Of a stretch of DNA of 33,214 nucleotides, positions 1 through 7,087 are shown in pieces (position 1 is the first letter of the stretch; every line of letters begins with the position of its first letter). The notes under the pieces are model-generated. The model searched no databases. It was not told the origin of the DNA and was given only the letters and a program-made list of their open reading frames with translations. Source of the stretch: CAZJCK01 sp964544635 (lineage in GTDB: Bacteria > Zixibacteria > MSB-5A5 > GN15 > FEB-12); NCBI GenBank assembly GCA_964544635.1, contig CAZJCK010000040.1, positions 1 through 33,214 of the forward strand, in the 5' to 3' direction. The translations under genes were made by a program, and so were the position numbers.

Positions 1-78
1 ACGTCAACCGCCAGGCCATCTTCATGTTGTCCTTCCGCCCCAACCGTCAAAGTAGGTTCCGGCCTCCGCCGGAATGAC
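1..78. repeat. 148-bp inverted-repeat element, right arm only (cut by window edge)
   Basis: The right half of the 148-bp element that occurs complete at 106-253, 720-867 and 895-1042. It ends in a hairpin at 56-75 (GTTCCGGC, CTCC loop, GCCGGAAT) followed by GAC. Its left half should lie outside the window. It is followed by a 27-bp spacer (79-105) that recurs identically at 868-894. No coding potential is credible here; frames through it give repetitive arginine-rich peptides. Confidence 0.85.
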
Positions 79-105
79 TGATTGAAGGTACTCGACTTTC
101 TCTGA

Positions 106-253
106 GTCATTCTGGCGCAGGCCAGAATCCACTCTCGCGGGTTGGAGACGGAATAACGAGAGAAGAGACAACCGAACGTCAACCGCCAGGCCATCTTCAT
201 GTTGTCCTTCCGCCCCAACCGTCAAAGTAGATTCCGGCCTTCGCCGGAATGAC
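106..253. repeat. 148-bp long-inverted-repeat element, copy 1
   Basis: Starts GTCATTCTGGC and ends GCCGGAATGAC. The two arms are imperfect inverted copies of each other: the outer 24 bases match at 21 positions, and the similarity continues through a GGTTGG.G..CGGAA block to roughly 48 bases. Each arm end forms its own small hairpin: 109-128 (ATTCTGGC/GCCAGAAT, loop GCAG) and 231-250 (ATTCCGGC/GCCGGAAT, loop CTTC). In this copy the flanking bases extend the palindrome (TGA left, TCA right). The layout resembles a REP doublet or a small MITE-like element. The family name is unknown to me. Confidence 0.9.
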
Positions 254-345
254 TCAGGGACGTACACTGCCCCGCGGGGCTTCGTGCGCATGTTGACTCA
301 GATAAGTGATGTCGAACATGGCGTTTGCAGTATTATATAAGAGTT

Positions 346-630
346 GTGAAACCCGGTTATGTCTACATACTGGCCAGTCAGAAGAGGGGGACGTTGTACA
401 CAGGGGTAACATCGAATCTTGTGACACGGATGTACAAGCACCAGTCGGGTCTGGTTGATGGATTTAGTAAGAAGTACAACGTCAAGATGCTTGTGTGGTA
501 TGAGTGCTATGATGATATCCGCGAGGCGATTCGTCGTGAGAAGCAGATGAAATGGTGGAAGCGCGCATGGAAGATCCGTCTTATCGAAGAATCAAATCCC
601 TTCTGGGAGGACCTGTCCTCGCGTATTTAA
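346..630 (+). CDS. GIY-YIG family endonuclease, small (YhbQ/UPF0213-like)
   Basis: A 94-residue single-domain GIY-YIG protein. Visible elements are the GYVYI strand (Y7), LYTGVT (Y18-G20), an arginine in LVTRMYKH (R28) and a glutamate in the helix AIRREKQMK (E65). These correspond to the tyrosines, arginine and metal-binding glutamate of the GIY-YIG fold, so it looks catalytically intact. The family cuts DNA, but the role of these short stand-alone members is poorly known. I chose GTG at 346, just ahead of the conserved MKPGYVYIL segment and preceded by a weak AAGAG. A TTG at 325 would add seven residues. The gene is alone in a 466-bp cassette (254-719) lying exactly between two 148-bp repeat elements, where the array otherwise has a 27-bp spacer. 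It may therefore act on those repeats; that is inference. Confidence 0.88.
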   Translation: MKPGYVYILASQKRGTLYTGVTSNLVTRMYKHQSGLVDGFSKKYNVKMLVWYECYDDIREAIRREKQMKWWKRAWKIRLIEESNPFWEDLSSRI

Positions 631-670
631 TGTACGGCATTCCCGGCCGGTCGTTCTGCAATACGCCCAC

Positions 671-696
671 TGCCGGCATTCTGGCGATGGCCGGCA
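671..696. repeat. GC-rich hairpin downstream of the GIY-YIG gene
   Basis: TGCCGGC and GGCCGGCA arms enclose an ATTCTGGCGAT core. It resembles a diverged relative of the arm hairpins of the 148-bp elements and could serve as a transcript end for the nuclease gene, but there is no U tract after it. A second perfect palindrome, GCCCCGCGGGGC at 269-280, lies on the other side of the gene. Confidence 0.45.
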
Positions 697-719
697 AAGA
701 AATTTAGTGACTACACTGA

Positions 720-867
720 GTCATTCTGGCGCAGGTCAGAATCCGCTCTCGCGGGTTGGAGACGGAATAACGAGAGAAGAGACAACCGATCGTCAACCGC
801 CAGGCCACCTTCATGTTGCCATTCCGCCCCAACTGTCAAAGTAGATTCCGGCCTTCGCCGGAATGAC
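720..867. repeat. 148-bp long-inverted-repeat element, copy 2
   Basis: Same length and same orientation as copy 1. It has hairpins at 723-742 (one G-U pair, since the right arm reads GTCAGAAT) and 845-864. It lies immediately right of the GIY-YIG cassette and is followed by the 27-bp spacer 868-894, identical to 79-105. Confidence 0.9.
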
Positions 868-894
868 TGATTGAAGGTACTCGACTTTCTCTGA

Positions 895-1042
895 GTCATT
901 CTGGCGCAGGCCAGAATCCGCTCTCGCGGGTTGGAGACGGAATAACGAAAGAAGAGACAGTTGATCGTCAACCGCCAGGCCATCTTCGTGTTGTCCTTCC
1001 GCCCCAATCGTCAAAGTAGATTCCGGCCTTCGCCGGAATGAC
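895..1042. repeat. 148-bp long-inverted-repeat element, copy 3
   Basis: Starts GTCATTCTGGC and ends GCCGGAATGAC, with hairpins at 898-917 and 1020-1039. It begins 175 bases after copy 2 (148-bp element plus 27-bp spacer). The array stops here. Bases 1043-1150 hold a T-rich stretch (GTTTTTTATTATTTG near 1104) and presumably the promoter of the next operon, but I see no convincing -35/-10 pair. Confidence 0.9.
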
Positions 1043-1150
1043 TCGGTCGGGGATACGCTCTGGTTTCGTCATCCTGGCAGACAGGGGACCGTGTGTGGCG
1101 ACCGTTTTTTATTATTTGATTCTCTATCATCACCGCCATAAGCTGAGGTC

Positions 1151-1939
1151 ATGGATACTGCCGTGGTCAAACTGAATGTGGCCGATGTCCGGGAGGAACC
1201 GTCCCACCAGGCCAGCCGCGTCAACCAGGCCAACTGGGGGGAACGTCTCGATGTCGTCCGCCAGCAGGACGGCTGGGCGGAGGTGGTGCAGGACGACGGT
1301 TATCGCGGCTGGATTGCGGAGTCTTACCTGGCGCCGATCACGGCCGGGCAGGTCACCGAGGACGGTTACAACGGCGTGGTCACGGTGGCGCGGGCGCCGA
1401 TCAGTGTTGCCCGGACACAACCGTCGGAAACGCCGTATTTCCTCTACTACGGTACCCGCGTGCGGGTTATCTCGAAACGCGCCGAGCGCTGGACGGTCGA
1501 TCGCGGAGATGGCGCCCGATTCGTGGTCAATAAACGGAACATTCGACCGATCTCGTCTATAAAGAGACCGACCGGCGGCGCCATCGCCCGCGAGGCACGG
1601 CGCTTCCTGGGGGTGCCCTACCTGTGGGGGGGGATCACGCCGGCCGGCTTCGATTGTTCCGGCCTGGTCCGGGCGATCTTCCGGGTGCTGGGAATCTTCG
1701 ATTTCCCGCGCGATACGATTGACCAGCGGAAGATTGGCGAACCGGTGGCGCCGGAACGTATAAGCAGCGGGGATTTGTTGTACTTCCCGGGCCACGTGGC
1801 AATCGCCGGGCAGTCCGGACGGATTGTCCATGCGTCGCGCGGGGCCGGAAGTGTGCGCGAGCAGTCGATTGTTGCCGGCATGCCGGAGTACCGCAAGGAC
1901 CTCGATGAAACGTTTGAGATAGCCAGGAGGGTAGTGTGA
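1151..1939 (+). CDS. NlpC/P60 cysteine peptidase with SH3-like domains (YkfC-type dipeptidyl-peptidase)
   Basis: A 262-residue protein with two SH3b-like segments (about 5-62 and 75-135, the first with GWAEV and YRGWI) and a C-terminal NlpC/P60 domain. The catalytic set is visible: Cys169 in FDCSGL, His215 in GHVAI and His227 in IVHAS. The YkfC family cleaves gamma-D-Glu bonds in muropeptides and releases L-Ala-D-Glu. There is no signal peptide, which fits a cytoplasmic recycling enzyme. The start is ATG 1151 with GCTGAGG just upstream. The stop overlaps the next start by four bases (GTGA), and the next gene is a dipeptide epimerase, the expected partner in murein-peptide recycling. The exact cleavage specificity is inferred from family and neighbour. 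Confidence 0.85.
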   Translation: MDTAVVKLNVADVREEPSHQASRVNQANWGERLDVVRQQDGWAEVVQDDGYRGWIAESYLAPITAGQVTEDGYNGVVTVARAPISVARTQPSETPYFLYYGTRVRVISKRAERWTVDRGDGARFVVNKRNIRPISSIKRPTGGAIAREARRFLGVPYLWGGITPAGFDCSGLVRAIFRVLGIFDFPRDTIDQRKIGEPVAPERISSGDLLYFPGHVAIAGQSGRIVHASRGAGSVREQSIVAGMPEYRKDLDETFEIARRVV

Positions 1940-2967
1940 AACAACAGCTGGACACGGTACGGGTAACATTACCCCTGAAGCGCACCTTTGCAACCTCGAA
2001 GGGGAGCGCCGAGAACAAAACGAATATCATCACCATCCTGAACAACCGCTACTCGGGGGAGGCGTGCGGCTCGGTATCGTACGGCCCCGATGTTCCCGTG
2101 CTCGAAGCCGGATTGAAAGAAGGGGAAAATTTTCTCAAGTCGGTGAAGGCAATCGATCTTGCCACCATCGAGCAACTCTCCGACCTCGATATCCCGAAAG
2201 CGGCGACGGCGGCGCTCGTCGGTATGGCAGTGAATTTTGTGTCGGGTGAAACCAAGCGGTATCCCTGGGAGGTGCTGTCGCTTGGCACGCCGGTGGGGAT
2301 ACGGTCGTCGTTCACGATCGGTATCGATGAACCGGACCGCATGGTCAGCCAGATCCAGAGTTGTCCCTACCCAATTATCAAGATCAAGCTGGGCAGCAAA
2401 GATGACAGCCGGGTGCTGGCAGCACTGGATGCTATTGACGGTAAGGAGATCCGTGTCGACGCTAACGGTGCGTGGAGTTGCGCGGTGGCCGAGGAGATGA
2501 TCTATCATCTCGTCAAGCGCGGCGTGACGGTGATCGAGCAGCCGACCGACATCGAACACATTTCCGACTGGCCGCACCTGAAAGGTAAGCATGAAGATGT
2601 CGAGCTGATCGTCGACGAAGGCCTCAACCGTATCGAGGACTACCACCAGTTCAAGGCGTACATCGACGGTGTGAATATCAAGATGGAAAAGTGCGGCGGT
2701 ATTATCGAGGGGCGCAAAATCGCCGAAGCGGCGCACGAGGACGGTAAGAAGGTGATGCTCGGCTGCATGGTGGAATCGTCGGTGGGTATCGCGCAGTCGG
2801 TCTACATGTCGTCGCTGGCCGACTATTTCGATCTCGACGGCCCGCTGCTATTGGAAAGCGACATCGCGGAAGGAATCCGCTACGACAGGGAGGTCATAGA
2901 AGTCGATCGTGAAATCATCGGTGGCCCGAAACTCATTCGCAGTATTATTGAACGTTACAGCAAGTAG
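1936..2967 (+). CDS. dipeptide epimerase (L-Ala-D/L-Glu epimerase, enolase superfamily)
   Basis: A 343-residue muconate-lactonising-type enolase-superfamily protein. The acid/base pair K149-I-K151 (IIKIKLG), metal ligands D175 (DANGAW), E201 (EQP) and D227 (VDEG), and the opposite base K249 (NIKMEKCGG) are all present. Near the C-terminus YFDLDGP gives a DxD pair (D299, D301). In known Ala-Glu epimerases this binds the dipeptide amino group, so the substrate is probably L-Ala-D-Glu released from murein. The start is GTG 1936, overlapping the previous stop by four bases and preceded by a strong AGGAGG (1925-1930). It is the second gene of the murein-recycling operon and makes L-Ala-L-Glu available for breakdown. 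Related dipeptide epimerases act on other dipeptides, so the substrate is likely but not proven. Confidence 0.88.
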   Translation: MKQQLDTVRVTLPLKRTFATSKGSAENKTNIITILNNRYSGEACGSVSYGPDVPVLEAGLKEGENFLKSVKAIDLATIEQLSDLDIPKAATAALVGMAVNFVSGETKRYPWEVLSLGTPVGIRSSFTIGIDEPDRMVSQIQSCPYPIIKIKLGSKDDSRVLAALDAIDGKEIRVDANGAWSCAVAEEMIYHLVKRGVTVIEQPTDIEHISDWPHLKGKHEDVELIVDEGLNRIEDYHQFKAYIDGVNIKMEKCGGIIEGRKIAEAAHEDGKKVMLGCMVESSVGIAQSVYMSSLADYFDLDGPLLLESDIAEGIRYDREVIEVDREIIGGPKLIRSIIERYSK

Positions 2968-4954
2968 CCTGCTGCTGCTTGGCTTCATACTCCTGGCATC
3001 GTGCGGCGGCCCGGGCGACGTTTCGTATGAAACGGAGCTGGATGGCCCGGCGCTTCCTGATATAACTGTCATCTATCCGAAGCGCGGACAGGTTGTCGGG
3101 GCGGTCGATTCGACCTTCATCTTCGGCAATCTCGGCGAGCACGCCAGCGATCACACGCTTTTGTTCATCAACGGCCTTCGGGTTCCCGTACACAAGGCAG
3201 GCACATTCCTCGCGTTCGTACCGGTAGCGCCGGATACGTTTGTCTTCCGGCTCGAGGCGGCGCATCCGGAGGAAACGATCGACCCAATGCTGCCGGACGA
3301 TTCGGCGTATGCACTGATGCACCAGACCGTACCGATCGAGTTTATCGACCAGGACAGCGTGATGGTGTATATCCCGCCGCCGGTCAGACCTATCCCGATC
3401 GACAGTTTAGCGATTGTCGGCGACTACATGCCGCCGTCAGGCGACCGCTGGCTCAACGGCGGCGAGCGACTGGAAGTCCGCTTCCAGGGGACACCCGGCT
3501 CGGTAGCGTGGTTCAGTATTCCGGGCGTTATCGATTCGGTGCCGATGTCGGAAATGCCGCCCCGTTTTCAACCGTACTGGGGTGAGGCGGTATTCGGCGC
3601 CGGGGCGGTGCCGGAATCGCTGATGGTGCGCGGTATCTACTCCGGCTTCACGACGGTGCCAACCGATACGTCGATTGACTCGGCCCGCATTCTGTATCAT
3701 CTCGCGCCGATGCCGATCGAACAGGTGATCGGGTTGTACCTGATGCCACCGTATGAACGTATCGAGCCGCGAGTCGTACATCTTCTGAATATGCAGCGCG
3801 ATACCCTGCTGGTCGATTCAAGTGTGTACCGCGTGACCTTCAACGATCCGTCATATCCGTTCACGGTGCGTTATGTCGATTCGGTGCAGACGGTGCGGCA
3901 CGGCCCCCGCCGCGGCTACCAGTCGATCTTCCAGCCGAAGGGAGTCGAGGCGCTGGCGGTCGGTCGCGAGGGGGGGTGGTACCGGGTACAACTGTCGTCG
4001 ACACAATACGCATGGGTTGATACGGTTGCGGTCGAACGTTTGCTGCACGGAATCCTGCCGCCGCATTCGTACCTGGCCGTGATACGGACGTACAATAACG
4101 ACGACCATCTCCTCCTGGAGTTTCCGCTGTCGGGTAAACATCCGTTTCGAATTGACGAAATCAGCCGTCGCCAGATCGCGGTACGGCTGTACGGCGTAAC
4201 GACCGACACCGACTGGATACGACACGACTTTTCGTCGCATCTCATCGAGCTGGCCACCTGGTGGCAGCCGGAGGACGGCCTGTATGAGTTTCGTATCGAG
4301 CTGACAGAGGATGTCTGGGGCTACGATGCATACTACCAGGGCAACACCTTCTACCTCAAGCTGAACAAGCCACCGGAGGAGGTTGGACGGTTACACGGCA
4401 AGACGATCGTAGTCGACCCGGGACATTCAGCCGATCCCGGGGCGATCGGTCCATCCGGCATGACCGAGGCCGAGGCCAACCTGGCGATCTCGCTGGTACT
4501 GCGCGACTATCTCGAGGCACGCGGCGCCAACGTCATCATGACGCGCGACGATGATTCGCATGTCGGCCTGTACGACCGCCCGGCCATCGCGGTCGCCAAC
4601 CATGCCGACCTGTTTGTTTCGGTTCACAACAACGCGCTGCCGGATGGGGTCAATCCGTTTGTTAATAACGGAACCTCGACATTCTATTACCATCCTCACT
4701 CGTTGCCGCTGGCCCGGGCGGTGCATCGGCGCCTCGTTGAAGCGACCGGCCTGCCGGATCACGGCTTCTTTCACGGCAACCTGGCGGTGAATCGCCCCAC
4801 CCAGTACCCGGCCATCCTGATCGAGTGCGCCTTCATGATGATACCAGAGCAGGAAGAGATGTTACGACGAGAAGAGTTCCGACGTCGCGTTGCCGAGGCC
4901 GTTACACGCGGCATCGAAGACTTTCTCGAGGAGTATGAACGTGGCACAGAGTAA
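2909..4954 (+). CDS. lipoprotein N-acetylmuramoyl-L-alanine amidase (Amidase_3)
   Basis: A 681-residue protein with a hydrophobic N-terminus ending in a lipobox, LLASC (Cys32) followed by Gly-Gly, so probably an outer-membrane-type lipoprotein. A long beta-rich middle follows, with an SH3-like segment around 345-385 and an AMIN-like part around 390-490. The C-terminal Amidase_3 domain (about 496-675) has zinc ligands H506 (DPGH), E520 (TEAEAN) and H573 (SVHNN) and catalytic E639 (LIECAF). It would cleave the MurNAc-L-Ala bond in the cell wall. The start is uncertain. GTG 2909 gives a good signal peptide with K2 and R7 and overlaps the epimerase by 59 bases; GTG 2921 and TTG 2948 are in-frame alternatives. 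The domain is clear, while the start and the role of the large middle region are not. Confidence 0.87.
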   Translation: MKSSVARNSFAVLLNVTASSLLLLGFILLASCGGPGDVSYETELDGPALPDITVIYPKRGQVVGAVDSTFIFGNLGEHASDHTLLFINGLRVPVHKAGTFLAFVPVAPDTFVFRLEAAHPEETIDPMLPDDSAYALMHQTVPIEFIDQDSVMVYIPPPVRPIPIDSLAIVGDYMPPSGDRWLNGGERLEVRFQGTPGSVAWFSIPGVIDSVPMSEMPPRFQPYWGEAVFGAGAVPESLMVRGIYSGFTTVPTDTSIDSARILYHLAPMPIEQVIGLYLMPPYERIEPRVVHLLNMQRDTLLVDSSVYRVTFNDPSYPFTVRYVDSVQTVRHGPRRGYQSIFQPKGVEALAVGREGGWYRVQLSSTQYAWVDTVAVERLLHGILPPHSYLAVIRTYNNDDHLLLEFPLSGKHPFRIDEISRRQIAVRLYGVTTDTDWIRHDFSSHLIELATWWQPEDGLYEFRIELTEDVWGYDAYYQGNTFYLKLNKPPEEVGRLHGKTIVVDPGHSADPGAIGPSGMTEAEANLAISLVLRDYLEARGANVIMTRDDDSHVGLYDRPAIAVANHADLFVSVHNNALPDGVNPFVNNGTSTFYYHPHSLPLARAVHRRLVEATGLPDHGFFHGNLAVNRPTQYPAILIECAFMMIPEQEEMLRREEFRRRVAEAVTRGIEDFLEEYERGTE

Positions 4955-5201
4955 TGTCAAGGTTGCAGCTGTAGCGAAGGGCCGCAGGCACGAATGGATT
5001 CTGTGGCTGGCGCTGGGTATTGCCGGGGTCATGCTGCTGGCCGACGCTTACAACTGGACTCACCTGGACAAGTGGACTGCGCGGCTCGGTATCACGCTTA
5101 TCTACTCGGCCTTCGCGCTTCTCATGACCGGTGGGAAGACGGTAGGCTATTTGTCGTCAGGGATTGTCGTGATTGCGCTGGTCGCGACCTTCCTGCTTTG
5201 A
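4935..5201 (+). CDS. small membrane protein of unknown function
   Basis: An 88-residue protein I do not recognise. After a short basic N-terminus (KGRRHEW) there are two or three hydrophobic segments: about 37-52 (WLALGIAGVMLLA), 62-75 (ITLIYSAFALLM) and 78-88 (LSSGIVVIALVATFLL at the very end). ATG 4935 is preceded by CGAGGAG and overlaps the amidase end by 20 bases, so it is likely co-expressed with the peptidoglycan operon. An in-frame start at 4890 would sit deep inside the amidase and is less likely. Its 3' end overlaps the 3' end of the convergent minus-strand gene by 45 bases. Confidence 0.65.
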   Translation: MNVAQSNVKVAAVAKGRRHEWILWLALGIAGVMLLADAYNWTHLDKWTARLGITLIYSAFALLMTGGKTVGYLSSGIVVIALVATFLL

Positions 5202-6230
5202 CTCCAGTACGGCCATGGCGCGGGTCAGGCAGAACGCCGATCCGCAGGTGAAGTGCAGCTCCCTCAGCTTGTTGCGGACTGACGGTGAGTTCGTTTCCCA
5301 CACCCCGATAGCGTCGTTCTCCCAGTTGCCGCGAATCCGCCGAGTTAAGTCACTCCACACTTCGGAGTCGCTTACTTCCAGCAACAGCGCCACATTCGGT
5401 TCAAGATTGGTACCGTCCAGCCCGAAGCCGACACAGCGCATACGGCTGACGCCGTCACGTACCGACATGCGCAGTTGCGCCACGATGTCCGGCTCGGGGC
5501 TGTGGTCTCGGCCGCTCGGTTCCGGCACACCGTAAAACTCTTCGGCAATCTCACGATAGACATGTTGCGACAGGGCAAGGTTGTCCTTGTCGGATTGATC
5601 TTCGAACGGTTGAAATACGAAGGTTGGCGCTACCGACCAGCTCCCGGCATGACCTATCGTCGCACCGGAGCGCTGTTGCAGCACGACCGGCCGGGAACCG
5701 TCGTCACGACGCGGCCCGACAATGGTAACGCCGCAACCGATGCCGGCAGCGTTGGACCTGGCCGTAATGAGATCGTGGGATGGAGCGGCCGGCCACAACC
5801 GGGGGAGAGGATCGCCCGGTTTCATACCGGCAGCGGCGTACTCTTTCTTCTTACACTCTGATATATACTGGAAGAACTTGCCGGGGGCAGCATACAGGTG
5901 CGGATCGTCGTTGTCGCGAGAGAAATGTGTCAGGAAGAAATGGTTTCCGTTCCAGACGTGCTGGAGCAACCGCACAAAGAGCATGAACGTCGTATCAACC
6001 GGCAGGTGAGCGACCGACTGATCCGACATGCGCACCAGCCTGTCGATAGCCTCGGTTTCGAAGAGCCACGACGGTTGTGTAAGAAACGGATACACCGCCA
6101 CATCACCGTGCAACTCGGCCCGCCACAGCAACCGTTCATCCCACTGGCGGGCGTACGCCTCGCGCAAGGCTGCCAGCGACTCAGGTGTCACGTTTCGCGC
6201 GAACAACCGTCGCAGCAGTTTCCGAATCAT
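5157..6230 (-). CDS. uncharacterised protein with Nudix-like motif
   Basis: A 357-residue protein, no firm family assignment. The N-terminal 150 residues are aromatic- and charge-rich (for example HVWNGNHFFLTHFSRDNDDP) with no motif I know. From about 165 the pattern CGVTIVGPRR…VVLQQRSG…AGSWSVAPTF…QHVYREIAEEFYGV looks like a Nudix fold, with R226-E227 and E230-E231 matching the REx2EE part of the Nudix box. The upstream glycine and glutamate of the box are not in canonical register, so activity is uncertain. The start ATG (6230) lies three bases after the stop of the isochorismatase-like gene, so the two are probably one transcript. The 3' end overlaps the convergent membrane-protein gene by 45 bases. 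There is no signal peptide, so it is probably cytoplasmic. Confidence 0.6.
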   Translation of the reverse strand: MIRKLLRRLFARNVTPESLAALREAYARQWDERLLWRAELHGDVAVYPFLTQPSWLFETEAIDRLVRMSDQSVAHLPVDTTFMLFVRLLQHVWNGNHFFLTHFSRDNDDPHLYAAPGKFFQYISECKKKEYAAAGMKPGDPLPRLWPAAPSHDLITARSNAAGIGCGVTIVGPRRDDGSRPVVLQQRSGATIGHAGSWSVAPTFVFQPFEDQSDKDNLALSQHVYREIAEEFYGVPEPSGRDHSPEPDIVAQLRMSVRDGVSRMRCVGFGLDGTNLEPNVALLLEVSDSEVWSDLTRRIRGNWENDAIGVWETNSPSVRNKLRELHFTCGSAFCLTRAMAVLESKQEGRDQRNHDNP

Positions 6231-6233
6231 CAG

Positions 6234-6773
6234 CTACTTGACGATACTGACCAGCTGGCGCATCCGGTCGTTGTTGGCCGTGTCCTGCATCTCAAACAGC
6301 GCCATCTCGACCGACGTGATATGGCAGCCGATTTCGCGCATCCGGTCAATACCGATCTGCTTGTTGTAAGGGAGACGGGAGGACACGGCGTCGTAAACGA
6401 CATGCACATCGTACCCCTGTTCACGCAGATGCACCGCTGTCTGCCAGACACATATGTGGGTCTCCATGCCGACCAGCAGCACCGCCTTGCGGTTCAGATC
6501 TTTCAGTTTGCCGACAAAGTCCTGGTTGCCGCAGCAGGAAAAGGTCTCTTTAATGAGCGGGGCGTGCCCCTCGAGGGCTTCCTTAAGTGCCGGGATCGTT
6601 TCACCCAGTTTGTCGGGCATCTGCTCGTTCCAGATGACCGGAAAGTCATACAGCTTCGCACCCTTGACCATGCGCACCAGGTTGGCGTTGAACTGTTCAC
6701 GTTCGTGCATGAGGGTGGCAAGCTTCCCCTGGACGTCGACAACCACGAGGGCAACATCATTCGGCTTCAGCAT
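6234..6773 (-). CDS. isochorismatase-family cysteine hydrolase (YcaC-like)
   Basis: A 179-residue isochorismatase-superfamily hydrolase. The triad Asp13 (VVVDVQ), Lys75 (LIKETFSC) and Cys108 (ETHICV) is intact. The family hydrolyses amides, isochorismate, nicotinamide and similar substrates. The THICV motif and length are closest to the broad YcaC-like group, so the substrate cannot be named. The start is supported by AGGAG (CTCCT at 6781-6785 on the plus strand) eight bases upstream. It is the first gene of a two-gene minus-strand unit with the Nudix-like protein. The divergent neighbour is an aminotransferase, with a 314-base intergenic region between them. Confidence 0.85.
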   Translation of the reverse strand: MLKPNDVALVVVDVQGKLATLMHEREQFNANLVRMVKGAKLYDFPVIWNEQMPDKLGETIPALKEALEGHAPLIKETFSCCGNQDFVGKLKDLNRKAVLLVGMETHICVWQTAVHLREQGYDVHVVYDAVSSRLPYNKQIGIDRMREIGCHITSVEMALFEMQDTANNDRMRQLVSIVK

Positions 6774-7087
6774 ATCGGGTCTCCTGTGTGATCTTATGAT
6801 CCTCTTTCATTGTGGGGCAACACGCGGCTCCGGCAGGTCCGTCACCCGCCGGCGGCGTTCTTTGGCCCTGCCCAACAGTTCTCATCGTCGCAGGGCAGAG
6901 CCGGCCCTGTCCTGTGCCAATTCCGTCAGGACCACAAGGGTCCTGCCCTGCGGGCATTGGCACCACAGCTCTCCAAGATAGCCAATACGCACACCCGCGC
7001 AACAAATGTCCCGTCATTGCCAATTAAATGTTGACTGCGATGTTGCCGATTGCCATGTATGCCCCTGAAAGATGGGAGAATAAGGGC
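6774..7087. other. divergent intergenic region with a degenerate palindromic repeat
   Basis: No credible gene. It separates the minus-strand isochorismatase and the plus-strand aminotransferase, so it must hold both promoters. At 6925-6945 a GTCAGGACC…GGGTCCTG palindrome with a CACAAG core matches, in inverse orientation, the short repeats at 8900-8926 and 8950-8976. Several GGGCA/TGCCC-rich stretches around 6885-6960 could also fold. Confidence 0.6.
7031..7059 (+). promoter_or_regulatory. possible promoter of the aminotransferase gene
   Basis: TTGACT at 7031-7036 matches five of six -35 bases. About 17 bases later only a weak -10 is seen around TGTATG. If real, transcription would start near 7067, inside the longer reading frame, which favours ATG 7088 over the upstream starts at 7028 and 7058. 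Confidence 0.22.

Noticed and set aside
22..1014. Minus-strand frames over the repeat copies (peptides such as SFRRRPEST and VIPAEAG)
   Set aside because: They are read straight through the repeats, recur with every copy and have no start or ribosome-binding support.
1..1042. CRISPR array suggested by regular spacing of repeats
   Set aside because: The repeated unit is 148 bp with internal inverted arms and the 27-bp spacers are identical, the reverse of a CRISPR array. No cas genes are present.
6757..7034. Overlapping short frames on both strands between isochorismatase and aminotransferase
   Set aside because: Low-complexity Pro/Gly/Ala-rich translations in GC-rich palindromic DNA, no ribosome-binding site, and they overlap the divergent promoters.
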